Source: SVFI01 sp964519385
Lineage (GTDB): Bacteria; Bacillota; Clostridia; Lachnospirales; Lachnospiraceae
Length of the DNA: 64,000 nucleotides
Assembly (NCBI GenBank): GCA_964519385.1
Contig: CAZFLR010000001.1
Location: 62,001 to 126,000, forward strand
Reading direction: 5' to 3'
In this document: piece after piece, positions 1 through 8,380 of the stretch
How positions within the stretch are numbered: position 1 is the stretch's first letter
Layout of the letters: each line of letters begins with the position of its first letter
Made by a program: the position numbers and the translations under genes
The notes under the pieces: generated by a model
Databases searched by the model: none
What the model was told of the DNA's origin: nothing
The model's input: the letters and a program-made list of their open reading frames with translations, nothing else

Positions 1-704
1 CGGATTCTTGAATTATCCGCATACAGGCTGTTCAAAATCCAGTCATCATCCTTGCGGATGCCAAGAAGATTTTTATCCGCCTTTTTGATGCTTCCATCCT
101 CCTTCTGCTCCTTCAGCTTCAATCTGAGGCTTTTTTTCTCATAAGAAAGGCTGGTATTTCCACGAAGCGTGCTTGTGGTAAGGGATTTCGTGACCCAGTC
201 ACCGGAATGCTCCGTATCATAAAGAGTCATCTCATACAGCAGCTCCCCACCTTCTGTAAAAAGCTCCGTCCCCTCAAAGGTCATAACCGGAAGCCCGGTC
301 AGCTTGAGATAATATTTCTCATATCCTTTTTCAGAAACGGCATAAAACGGAATCGAACGATTCCCGGCTATCAGAGAAAGCTTGTCCTGCTTCGTGAAAT
401 CCTCCGTAAAGAGTACTTCCTCTCCGCCTTCTGTCTCAAACGCCCCATTCTCCCATTCGCTCTCTTCCATGGAAAGCGGCAGAAAAAAAGTCTTGCCGGC
501 AGAATCGCTGGCAAGTATTTCTCCATTGAATTTGAGCTTCAGATTCATTGTCTCTGAATGCAAGGAAAGCCTCTGTTCAATTTTTTCCGCTCTTGCAGGA
601 CTGATAACCGAAAGGGTCATTCCTCCCTTCCGGTCCAAAAAACAGCCGAGCAGACTGACCGTCACAAGGCCCGCTATACTAAGTGCAAGGAGCCATTTTC
701 TCAT
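1..704 (-). CDS. CotH-family protein kinase-like lipoprotein/exported protein, C-terminus outside the window
   Basis: The first 234 codons of a protein that runs off the left edge. It starts ATG at 704, four bases after the stop of the HAD gene. The N-terminus is a signal sequence (MRKWLLALSIAGL) with a lipobox-like LLGC around residue 21, so it is probably exported and perhaps lipid-anchored. Residues about 180-234 carry the pattern typical of the CotH kinase family: RGNTS, then a basic KKSLRLKLK strand, LLG and DDDWILNSLYADNSR. CotH proteins are atypical kinases known from spore coats and from many secreted clostridial proteins; the catalytic half is not in the window. Being last in a polysaccharide unit, it may modify a surface protein or glycan, which is inference. 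The family call is good, the substrate unknown. Confidence 0.8.
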   Translation of the reverse strand, partial: MRKWLLALSIAGLVTVSLLGCFLDRKGGMTLSVISPARAEKIEQRLSLHSETMNLKLKFNGEILASDSAGKTFFLPLSMEESEWENGAFETEGGEEVLFTEDFTKQDKLSLIAGNRSIPFYAVSEKGYEKYYLKLTGLPVMTFEGTELFTEGGELLYEMTLYDTEHSGDWVTKSLTTSTLRGNTSLSYEKKSLRLKLKEQKEDGSIKKADKNLLGIRKDDDWILNSLYADNSRI

Positions 705-707
705 TTC

Positions 708-1106
708 CTATTCCTCCACGCATCGGCTTCCTTTGCAGAGTGCATCCATTTCCTCCACCGAACATCTCAAAAACTCGTCCGGGCGGACCGTGCGGTCATC
801 CACATAAAAGCCATGGTGTCCCGGCCAAGGCTTTCCGTATACAATCTCGTCATACGGAATATTCCATTTATCAAGCCATTCAAGAAGAACCTTGGCAGTA
901 TTTGCGTTAATCCGGCCGATATTGCCATTGTAGCTGTTCATATTACGGGAAGTAAAAAGCACAATCTTTGCTCCCCCTTCTTTATAGTGGCGAATTCTGT
1001 CAACCATCTCCGAAAACGGCACCAGATCAATATACTCCTGATCCTTTCTTTTAATCGGACAAATTGTCCCGTCAATATCAAAACAAAATGTTAATTCTTT
1101 ATACAT
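708..1106 (-). CDS. Small HAD-superfamily phosphatase, capsule-biosynthesis type
   Basis: A 132-residue protein with the HAD nucleophile motif FDIDGTI at residues 8-14 and a motif II threonine/serine region (VLFTSRN, about residues 49-55). The late VDDRTV (about 102-107) matches the acidic motif IV. There is no large cap domain, as in the short HAD proteins found in capsule and LPS loci. It begins ATG at 1106 after GGAGG and overlaps the end of the upstream phosphotransferase gene by 16 bases, so the two are translationally coupled. Function inferred from context: hydrolysis of a phosphorylated sugar or polyol used by the neighbouring phosphotransferase. Substrate cannot be read from sequence. 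Confidence 0.8.
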   Translation of the reverse strand: MYKELTFCFDIDGTICPIKRKDQEYIDLVPFSEMVDRIRHYKEGGAKIVLFTSRNMNSYNGNIGRINANTAKVLLEWLDKWNIPYDEIVYGKPWPGHHGFYVDDRTVRPDEFLRCSVEEMDALCKGSRCVEE

Positions 1107-2545
1107 TTTTCAACCTCCTCCATAATACGGATTGCGTTCATCAGAAAACCGAATACCTTTCCCGGCTGATCCATGTGATACGGAAGCATCGAAAGAAAGA
1201 GACTCGCCTCATACAAGCGCACCTTTGTGTAACTATACCCATTATCTTCCAGGTATTTCTTGAAAATATCAATGTATGGCTGAGGATCGGTATCAATCGT
1301 CAGCGTTATTTTCATATTTCTGTCCATTGTAATCTGATACAGCCCGCTGTTAAAGAAATCATAACATCCGCAGATTGAATGCGAAAGCTTTGCCAGATCA
1401 TAATACGGATCGGTATAAAGCTCTTCCTCGACCAGCGCGCCCTTCGGATCAATCAGCTTGAGGAGATTTGCCTCCCTGCTGTATAAAATATTGGAAAAAC
1501 ACAAATCCCCGTGACCCACAGCCAGCATTTTTTCCTTTTCAGGATACAGCGCGGTCACTTTATCATACAATGCCCTGTAATGCGATACAATCGCATCAAT
1601 GTTATCATAGTCAGTCCCCATCGAAATCAGGGAATCAAACTGTGCATACTCCGGAAGCTTCTTTAAATCGGCCATGCGGCTTGAGAGCTTATTCAGATAA
1701 AGGTCATCCGCTACCTTTTTTGCCCTTGCCTCATCCACCGGAATTCTCTTGCGAAGCTTCACAAAATAAAACAGCTTGTCAAGAATTTCAGAGAGCTCTT
1801 CACAGCTTACCGCTCCATGCACAAAACGGATGGCAATATCCGTCATATGAAAACGCTCCATCGTATAAGAAGCACTCTGCTCATCCTCCTTATAGTCATA
1901 TGGCATCACAAACCACATTTTCATATCTTCCGGCAGAAGGTAATAGAAGTTATATTCAGATTTAATTTTCTCTTTTTTTGTAGAGCGTTTTGTAACCGTA
2001 TATGCATCACCTGCAAGTGCGTTGAAAAAGCGTGCATCAAATCCGCTCGTGATAAAAGTCAGGAAATTGCTGAGCACGGAAAGGTCCAGGAAGGCTTCCG
2101 TCTCAATTTGCTCTCCGGTTATTTTTCTTTCCTGCAAAAGCTCAAGCTCCGATATACAGGTTTTTATATCCGGCAAAAGAACCGCTGCTTTCTCCTTCCC
2201 TTTTCCAGCCGTATATACCTCGTTGATATAGCAGGCCTTTGTAAGAAGCGTCTGAAATTCCTTTGTATCTGCCAGAGCGTAATTGGAATACAGATAGACT
2301 ACGGAAGTCTGCTCCGGATTTAAGCTTGCAGAAATTAAATCTTTTTTTAACTTTTCTATATTCTTTGTGCTGTCCACCAGCAACACATCGAGAACTGTTT
2401 TGTTTTTCAGAATTTCATCACGCATCCGGTTTTTGAGTGTCACACGTTTAAAAATAGTTTCACCGTATGTTTTATCACCAGTGATTGTCCGTATTTCCCT
2501 GTTCGGCATGAAACTATCATCATATACAACAATTACTTTTTTCAT
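1091..2545 (-). CDS. APH/choline-kinase-fold phosphotransferase with an unassigned N-terminal domain
   Basis: A 484-residue soluble protein. The C-terminal two thirds has the aminoglycoside/choline kinase fold: the catalytic-loop motif HGDLCFSNIL (about residues 345-354) is followed by KLIDPKGA, the Asp that binds metal. The first 140 residues (starting MKKVIVVYDDSF) form an alpha/beta domain I do not recognise; it may be a degenerate nucleotidyltransferase or sugar-binding domain. The ATG start at 2545 overlaps the previous stop as ATGA and follows AAGGA at good spacing. Such kinases in capsule loci phosphorylate small alcohols or sugars; pairing with the downstream HAD protein suggests a phosphorylated decoration pathway. 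The fold is secure, the substrate is not. Confidence 0.75.
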   Translation of the reverse strand: MKKVIVVYDDSFMPNREIRTITGDKTYGETIFKRVTLKNRMRDEILKNKTVLDVLLVDSTKNIEKLKKDLISASLNPEQTSVVYLYSNYALADTKEFQTLLTKACYINEVYTAGKGKEKAAVLLPDIKTCISELELLQERKITGEQIETEAFLDLSVLSNFLTFITSGFDARFFNALAGDAYTVTKRSTKKEKIKSEYNFYYLLPEDMKMWFVMPYDYKEDEQSASYTMERFHMTDIAIRFVHGAVSCEELSEILDKLFYFVKLRKRIPVDEARAKKVADDLYLNKLSSRMADLKKLPEYAQFDSLISMGTDYDNIDAIVSHYRALYDKVTALYPEKEKMLAVGHGDLCFSNILYSREANLLKLIDPKGALVEEELYTDPYYDLAKLSHSICGCYDFFNSGLYQITMDRNMKITLTIDTDPQPYIDIFKKYLEDNGYSYTKVRLYEASLFLSMLPYHMDQPGKVFGFLMNAIRIMEEVEKCIKN

Positions 2546-3312
2546 GATTTATCCTTCCCCGCTTTTTTGCACACATTTACTGTAATGTAAAGCACATACC
2601 CCAAGATGGTAAGTGCCAAAAATATCGCGCCTGTCATACTCTCATATGTCGTCAGAATCAGACTGTCCTCATGCATAAAAATGGCTTTTATGTACAAGGC
2701 AAAATCACTGAGCATAAAGTCTTCTCCGCCAAACAATGCCAGTGCCTTGAGCGTTACAACCTCACTCGCCCAGCCCAGCAGCGATGCAAATACAATAAGT
2801 GCCGAACGTCCTTTAATCAGATTATTTGTAAAGTCATACCACCGTTTTACCACGTCCAGACCTCTCAGGGCTGCCAGTGAGCGGGGCGATGCTTTTCTCA
2901 TAATCAGATAACGGTTCATATACTCATAGCTCGGCGGAATTGCAATATACAAAAGTGCAAGTACCACAATCACCAGAAGCAGTACTGCCGTAATCGGAGA
3001 CAGAGCCCTGTTGAAAAGCAGATCAAACGGAACGAGCAGAAAAAGCAGTGCCGTCATATCAAAGTACCGGTCTGCCAGCACGCTCAGAAACCCAACCTGC
3101 CACACACGGGTTTCACGCGAAATTTCCTCCACACGATACACTTCTCCGAGCTTGAACGGAATAATTAAATTAATAAAGGTTGTCCGGATATACAGCAGCA
3201 GAAAACGCACAAACGGAAGCTTGTGCTCCATAAGCACCAAATACAGCCTCGTCATCTTAAATAAATGTACTGCCAGAAATCCCACGACAATAAGTAGTAT
3301 CCACCAATTCAT
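2542..3312 (-). CDS. Flippase-like/lysylphosphatidylglycerol synthase transmembrane domain protein (UPF0104 type)
   Basis: About 256 residues, almost entirely hydrophobic, with roughly six or seven membrane segments. The central LIIPFKLGEVYR matches the conserved P-x-x-x-G-E-x-x-R pattern of the AglD/MprF-N-terminal membrane family. I chose ATG at 3312 because GGTGG lies just upstream; a GTG three codons earlier (3321) is the alternative. The family is found beside DPM-like glycosyltransferases and is thought to move or protect lipid-linked sugars across the membrane. Its position immediately after the GT2 gene (12-base gap) and GtrA gene supports such a role here. Confidence 0.75.
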   Translation of the reverse strand: MNWWILLIVVGFLAVHLFKMTRLYLVLMEHKLPFVRFLLLYIRTTFINLIIPFKLGEVYRVEEISRETRVWQVGFLSVLADRYFDMTALLFLLVPFDLLFNRALSPITAVLLLVIVVLALLYIAIPPSYEYMNRYLIMRKASPRSLAALRGLDVVKRWYDFTNNLIKGRSALIVFASLLGWASEVVTLKALALFGGEDFMLSDFALYIKAIFMHEDSLILTTYESMTGAIFLALTILGYVLYITVNVCKKAGKDKS

Positions 3313-3324
3313 TGAGACCACCCG

Positions 3325-4119
3325 TTATTCTTCTATTTCTGTGATTTGTTTACAGGTATAAGCTTCTCTTACCGTTTCACGATACTCCTGCTTAATCACT
3401 TCCTTGTTGCACATGTAAGAAAATGCCATCTTCAAAACAGTAAATGCCTGATTTACCATTTTCACGTTAGACACCTGATCCTCTTCCCTCCAGGACACCG
3501 GATAAAATACAATGTCATGGTCATAATAGTGCGATGCCAGAATCATCACGTAATTGAACATCAGGTTATCCGGGAACTTAATGAAGAAGCTGTCTTTAAG
3601 CATCTTCGTGCTGTACATATTAAGTCCGCTTCCCAAATCAAAAATTCTTCTTTTCGTAATGAAAGCAAAAATAAAGTCATAAACAATGTTTCCAAACGTG
3701 CGGAAAGCAGAATACCCTTTCAGCCTTGAGCCTTTCATAAAACGGGCACCGAGCACACAATCGTGCTTTTCGTATATCTTCCTTTCCATCATCGGAACAA
3801 AGTCGTGAATATCACCCTGGTCATCTCCGTGAAGCATACAGACATAATCATATCCGTGCTCTGTCGCATATGCAAACGCCATTTTCTGCGAACCGCCAAG
3901 ACCGTAATTTTCATCATTTCGCATGAGCTTTACAGGCAGCTCGGGATGTTCCTTCAGGTACTCAAGTACCACCTTCTCCGTGTCATCCGTACTCCTGTTA
4001 TTTACAACAAGGATTTCTTCAAAATACGGAAGCACTTCCTCATCAAGCTGTGCAAGGACACGCAGTATCTGCTTTTCGCAGTTGTATGCCGGAATAAATA
4101 ACATCATTCTTTCGCTCAT
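3325..4119 (-). CDS. GT2 glycosyltransferase, polyprenyl-phosphate sugar synthase (DPM1-like)
   Basis: A 264-residue soluble GT-A enzyme. FIPAYNCE (about residues 8-15) begins the Rossmann-type donor domain, VVNNRSTDDT is the second strand, and LHGDDQGD (about 94-101) contains the metal-binding acidic motif. A later basic/aromatic region resembles dolichyl- or undecaprenyl-phosphate glucosyltransferases. No membrane segments. Adjacent GtrA (2-base gap upstream) and a flippase-like protein downstream make up the classic three-component arrangement: charge a sugar on undecaprenyl phosphate, flip it, use it outside the cell to decorate a polymer. The sugar is unknown. Start ATG at 4119 follows AAGGAAGG. 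Confidence 0.85.
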   Translation of the reverse strand: MSERMMLFIPAYNCEKQILRVLAQLDEEVLPYFEEILVVNNRSTDDTEKVVLEYLKEHPELPVKLMRNDENYGLGGSQKMAFAYATEHGYDYVCMLHGDDQGDIHDFVPMMERKIYEKHDCVLGARFMKGSRLKGYSAFRTFGNIVYDFIFAFITKRRIFDLGSGLNMYSTKMLKDSFFIKFPDNLMFNYVMILASHYYDHDIVFYPVSWREEDQVSNVKMVNQAFTVLKMAFSYMCNKEVIKQEYRETVREAYTCKQITEIEE

Positions 4120-4121
4120 AT

Positions 4122-4577
4122 TCAGCCTTCCTTCTGTTCTAAAAACTTTTTACGTGTTATAAAATTGTAGACCATTACGATACCCGTTGCAAAAACCTTC
4201 GCGCCGGCAGTTGCAAGCGTCGGAGAAAGGAAGCTCTTGACCCACAACCAGTTTTCGTAAATTACGTCTATGGATAAAAGAATAATCACTTCATGAATAC
4301 CAAGTCCTATCAGACTTAAAATCGTAAAAATGATAAATTCTTTACGCCGGTCTAATCCCTCTTTCCGCACAAACACATACTTCATGGAAAGAATGTAGTT
4401 TATGATGACAGAAATCGTGAATCCGAAAAATGCTCCGACCAGCGCGGCCGTGCCTGTCTCCATCCCCGCCGAAGTTCTCAGCAGGGAGGAAACGATCATG
4501 GTAATCAGGAAGTCAATAAAGAAACAGACTACACCGACCACACCAAATTTCATAATTTGTTCCATCAGTTTATTCAT
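4122..4577 (-). CDS. GtrA-family membrane protein, putative lipid-linked sugar flippase
   Basis: A 151-residue protein with four membrane segments, the typical size and topology of GtrA/DPMS-type proteins. FGVVGVVCFFIDFLIT near the N-terminus (residues about 12-27) is the characteristic first helix with a glycine-rich stretch and an Asp. It follows phosphoglucomutase by 18 bases and precedes the DPM-like GT2 gene by 2 bases. GtrA proteins act with DPM-like transferases in glucosylation of O-antigens and teichoic acids. Start ATG at 4577 follows AAGGAG. Confidence 0.88.
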   Translation of the reverse strand: MNKLMEQIMKFGVVGVVCFFIDFLITMIVSSLLRTSAGMETGTAALVGAFFGFTISVIINYILSMKYVFVRKEGLDRRKEFIIFTILSLIGLGIHEVIILLSIDVIYENWLWVKSFLSPTLATAGAKVFATGIVMVYNFITRKKFLEQKEG

Positions 4578-4595
4578 GACAGACAGCTCTCCTTT

Positions 4596-6326
4596 TTATA
4601 CTTCCGGAATTGCAGCGATAAGTGCGTCTTTTAAAGCATTCAGCTTAGCATCTGCATCTTCAAGGGATTCTCCCTTGATACCCATATAGAACTTAATCTT
4701 AGGTTCTGTTCCGGACGGACGCGCGCAGCACCATGAATCATTCTCAAGGTCAAAGTAAAGCACATTTGATTTCGGAAGTCCTGTTTCGGATTTCTCTCCG
4801 GTAGCCATATCCGTCACTTCGTTTTTATCGTAATCTCTGACTGCCGTAACCTTAAGTCCTGCAAGCTCTTTCATCGGATTTTCGCGAAGTGCTGCCATGA
4901 TATCCTTAATTGCCTGCGCTCCGGAAACTCCCTTCATCGTGATTGTGTGAAGTCCCTCTTTGAAATATCCGTACTCTTCATAGAGCTTTATCATCTGATC
5001 CCAAAGTGTAATGCCGTTCTTCTTGCAGTAAGCAGCCACTTCACAAAGACACATAACAGCAACAATGGCATCTTTATCTCTTGCATGTGTTCCTGCCAGA
5101 CATCCGTAGCTTTCTTCCAGACCGAACACATAGTTGTAAGTATTCTTCTCTTCAAACCATTTAATCTGTTCTCCGATATACTTGAAGCCCGTAAGCACCT
5201 CAATCTGTTTCACATCATAGGCTTTTGTGATAACGTCAGCCATATTGGTTGTAACGATGGTCTTAACCAGTGCAGGGTTTGCCGGCATTGTACCTGTCGC
5301 CTTCTTTTCACGGAGAAGATACTCTGCAATCAGCATACCTGACATATTTCCGGTAAACGGAACATATTCACCGCTCTTTGTATCAAGCGCGTAAACTCCG
5401 AGACGGTCTGCATCCGGATCCGTTGCAAGCACGATATCCGCACCCACTTCCTTTGCGAGGGCAAGTGCAAGCTTAAATGCAGCCGGGTCCTCCGGATTCG
5501 GATATGCAAGCGTCGTGAAATCCGGGTCAGGCATCTCCTGCTCTTTTACGACGTATACATTTTTGAAGCCAAGCTCTGAAAGAATACGTTTTACCGGAAC
5601 AAGTCCTGTACCGTTAAACGGAGAATATACGATTTTAAGTTCTTCAGAAACCTCATCAATGATGTCCTGATGAACAATCTGTTTCTTAAGCTCTGCCATG
5701 TAAGCATCATCAATCTCTTTGCCGATGATGGTGAGAAGTCCGTCAGCCTTTGCCTTTTCTTCCTCCATGGTCTTAACCGTGTGGTAATCTGTCACAGCCT
5801 TTACTTCCGCAATGATTTCCACATCCTTAGGAGCCGTTACCTGTGCACCGTCTGCCCAGTATACCTTATAGCCGTTGTACTCCGGCGGATTATGACTTGC
5901 CGTCACAACAATTCCTGCCGTGCAGCCGAGTTTTCTCACTGCAAAAGAGAGCTCCGGTGTCGGACGAAGGGCATCAAATAAATATGCCTTGATACCGTTT
6001 GCGCAGAGGCACAATGCAGCTTCTTTTGCAAATTCCGGAGAAAAACGTCTGGAATCATATGCAATTGCCACACCCATATCCTGAGCACCCTGTTTGATAA
6101 TATAATTTGCAAGTCCCTGTGTCGCCTTGCGGACCGTATAGAAATTCATACGATTTGTTCCTGCACCAATCACACCACGCAGACCGCCGGTACCAAATTC
6201 GAGTTCCTTATAAAATCTGTCTTCTACTTCCTCCTCATTATTGCGAATCGCGAGAAGTTCATTTTTCGTCTCCTGATCAAAGTAATCATCTTCTAACCAG
6301 AATTCAAACATTTCTTTGTAGCTCAT
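4596..6326 (-). CDS. Phosphoglucomutase/phosphomannomutase (alpha-D-phosphohexomutase)
   Basis: A 576-residue cytoplasmic phosphohexomutase. Motifs in order: the catalytic phosphoserine loop TASHNPPEYNGYK (Ser is the phosphoryl carrier), the metal-binding ATDPDADRLG, the sugar-specificity loop GLEESYG and the C-terminal phosphate-binding RPSGTEPKIKFY. The start is ATG at 6326, since AGGAGG lies 10 bases upstream; an in-frame TTG at 6371 lacks such a site. The GLEESYG loop and total length resemble the Pgm/PgcA type of Bacillota, which makes glucose-1-phosphate (mannose-phosphate also possible). This feeds nucleotide-sugar synthesis, for instance RfbA at 18.4-19.3 kb. It ends 18 bases before gtrA. 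Confidence 0.93.
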   Translation of the reverse strand: MSYKEMFEFWLEDDYFDQETKNELLAIRNNEEEVEDRFYKELEFGTGGLRGVIGAGTNRMNFYTVRKATQGLANYIIKQGAQDMGVAIAYDSRRFSPEFAKEAALCLCANGIKAYLFDALRPTPELSFAVRKLGCTAGIVVTASHNPPEYNGYKVYWADGAQVTAPKDVEIIAEVKAVTDYHTVKTMEEEKAKADGLLTIIGKEIDDAYMAELKKQIVHQDIIDEVSEELKIVYSPFNGTGLVPVKRILSELGFKNVYVVKEQEMPDPDFTTLAYPNPEDPAAFKLALALAKEVGADIVLATDPDADRLGVYALDTKSGEYVPFTGNMSGMLIAEYLLREKKATGTMPANPALVKTIVTTNMADVITKAYDVKQIEVLTGFKYIGEQIKWFEEKNTYNYVFGLEESYGCLAGTHARDKDAIVAVMCLCEVAAYCKKNGITLWDQMIKLYEEYGYFKEGLHTITMKGVSGAQAIKDIMAALRENPMKELAGLKVTAVRDYDKNEVTDMATGEKSETGLPKSNVLYFDLENDSWCCARPSGTEPKIKFYMGIKGESLEDADAKLNALKDALIAAIPEV

Positions 6327-6374
6327 CTTTTCATATCCTCCTACTTTTAAACCTTGTTGCATGGTTTCCAACTT

Positions 6375-8378
6375 TTATTTATTTTTAGCCCGCTTCCAAT
6401 TCACTGTGAAATCGGAATGATCGAGCGAAAAATTCGGATTGTAATACGGGTCACCGGCCGAAAGTACCTTTTCCCATTTCATTTTAAAGCGATCCGACTC
6501 CTGCTGATAACGGATGGCACGGGTGTCCTCTTTGTCCGAGCCTCTGGATTTTGACTCATAATGATAAAGCTCCGCAAACGGGGTAAAGATATTAAGCAGT
6601 CCTTTTTCCCTTACCTTCAGGCAAAAATCTACGTCATTGAGTGCCACCGCGAATTCCTCATCCAGACCGCCAAGCTCTTCGTACAACGACTTTCTTACCA
6701 TCATGCACGCTCCCGTCACCGCCGTAACATTCTGTGCATAACAAAGTTTTCCCATGTATCCGACATTTGCCTCCGGAATACGGTAATGGGTATGTCCGGC
6801 TGTCCTGTGGGCACCGAGTCCTATCACAATGCCCGCGTGTTGAATCGTGCGGTCTTCATAATAAAGCTTTGCACCTGCCACGCCGACATCCTTCCGCATT
6901 GCATACATCAAAAGCTCTTCCATCCAGTCCGGTGTAATCACCTGCGTGTCATTGTTGAGCAGAAGTACATATTCGCCTTCCGCATTGGCAACTCCGAGAT
7001 TGTTAATCTTGGAATAATTAAACTCTCCCTTATATTCTACCACACGAATATTCGGATGACGCGATATTTCTTCATAATATGTGCGTATTTCCTCTGTCCG
7101 GCTGTTATTTTCCACCACGATAATCTCATAGTTATCATAAGTAGAGACATTGATGACAGACTCCACACAGCGTGACAAATCCTCAACATGGTCCTTATTC
7201 GCAATGATAATCGATACCTTCGGATGCGAAGTGAGCGCGTAACGGATGCGGAATATCGTCGCAAAGGCACGCGTGCTCTCAATTTCAAAGTCCTTATATC
7301 CAAGTCCCTTTAAGTGCTCGGCGATAGCCCCCTTTGCCGCATCAATCGCATAGGTTTTCGCATCAATACCGGATGCCACACTTCCCTTATGTGAACGCCA
7401 GTAGTATAAAATTTTCGGCACATGAACGATTTTTACCGCCTTCTGTGTCAGACGGAGTATCATGTCGTGATCCTGACTTCCGTCAAACCGGCTGCGGAAC
7501 AATTCACCGTCTGCCAGAAGCTGTCTTGCAAACACACTGAAGTGACAGATATAATTGTTTGCCCTCAGATTGTCCGGTGCAAAATCCGGTTTAAAGTGCA
7601 GCGTAATCATATGATTGATGCTGTTCCCCTTAAAGGTCGCCTCATCACAGTAGATGTAATCGGCCCCCTCGTTACAGATAACCTTCATATATTCGTAAAG
7701 AACACTCGGGTGCAAAAGGTCATCATGGTCAAACAGCGCAATATAATTACCTGTCGCCATCTCGTAGCAGCGATTGGTATTTCCCGAGATTCCTTCATTG
7801 TTTTCCAGCTTTTGGTATACAATCCGCGAATCGCCTTCTCTGTATTTTTGACAGATTTCACCGACATACGCATGTGCATCATCCGAGCCGTCCGCCAGAC
7901 AAAGCTCCCAGCCCCCGTAGGTCTGCGCCTGCACGGAATCAATCATTTCACGCAGAAATTTTTCCGGCGTATTGTAAAGCGGAACCAGAATACTGAATCT
8001 GATATCTTTATCAAATTTCGTTTCTTCCTGCTCCCTGCGCTCGGCCGGTCCTGGAAAGCTTCCCGTCCCGTGTATTTTTATCGCTTTTTTCTCACGGTAT
8101 TTATTTACAAGCTTACGTGCAATTCCTTTTGGATTGCCGTGACACAGAATGCGATTTTTCGTTGCAATGTAAAAATTAATCACAACACGGAACGGCTTTG
8201 CCAGCTTCCAGAAAATCGACCCCTTAATCTTGTGAAGCTTTCTCTCCAGATCCTCCACCTGTCTCTGACTGTCCGCCAGACGATACGCCAGCTTCTCATT
8301 TTTTGACTTTTCTCTCTCATACAGATCTTTATAATAGGCCTCCATGTCTGTTCCGGCCGTTATCTTTTCCTCTGTCAT
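6375..8378 (-). CDS. Two-domain GT2 glycosyltransferase with N-terminal coiled coil, rhamnan/O-polysaccharide type
   Basis: A 667-residue cytoplasmic protein. Residues about 12-52 are a charged coiled coil ending in GSIFWKLAKPFR, a motif common at such ends in rhamnan-type transferases. The first GT-A domain starts at about 127 (FSILVPLYNTPE) with an acidic FDHDDLLH; the second starts at about 397 (VSIIIANKDH) with LLLNNDTQV as its metal-binding motif and a C-terminal ALNDVDFCLK. Two tandem catalytic domains suggest two linkages or repeated addition in a linear polymer. It sits 2 bases downstream of the WbdD-like gene and in the Wzm/Wzt unit, so it probably builds the chain that this exporter carries. 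Start ATG at 8378 with AGAGGAG. Confidence 0.88.
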   Translation of the reverse strand: MTEEKITAGTDMEAYYKDLYEREKSKNEKLAYRLADSQRQVEDLERKLHKIKGSIFWKLAKPFRVVINFYIATKNRILCHGNPKGIARKLVNKYREKKAIKIHGTGSFPGPAERREQEETKFDKDIRFSILVPLYNTPEKFLREMIDSVQAQTYGGWELCLADGSDDAHAYVGEICQKYREGDSRIVYQKLENNEGISGNTNRCYEMATGNYIALFDHDDLLHPSVLYEYMKVICNEGADYIYCDEATFKGNSINHMITLHFKPDFAPDNLRANNYICHFSVFARQLLADGELFRSRFDGSQDHDMILRLTQKAVKIVHVPKILYYWRSHKGSVASGIDAKTYAIDAAKGAIAEHLKGLGYKDFEIESTRAFATIFRIRYALTSHPKVSIIIANKDHVEDLSRCVESVINVSTYDNYEIIVVENNSRTEEIRTYYEEISRHPNIRVVEYKGEFNYSKINNLGVANAEGEYVLLLNNDTQVITPDWMEELLMYAMRKDVGVAGAKLYYEDRTIQHAGIVIGLGAHRTAGHTHYRIPEANVGYMGKLCYAQNVTAVTGACMMVRKSLYEELGGLDEEFAVALNDVDFCLKVREKGLLNIFTPFAELYHYESKSRGSDKEDTRAIRYQQESDRFKMKWEKVLSAGDPYYNPNFSLDHSDFTVNWKRAKNK

Positions 8379-8380
8379 AA

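Noticed and set aside
7422..8306. Long plus-strand open frame of 294 codons
   Set aside because: Lies wholly opposite a convincing two-domain glycosyltransferase, has no start signals, and encodes a Cys/His/Arg-rich sequence typical of antisense shadows.
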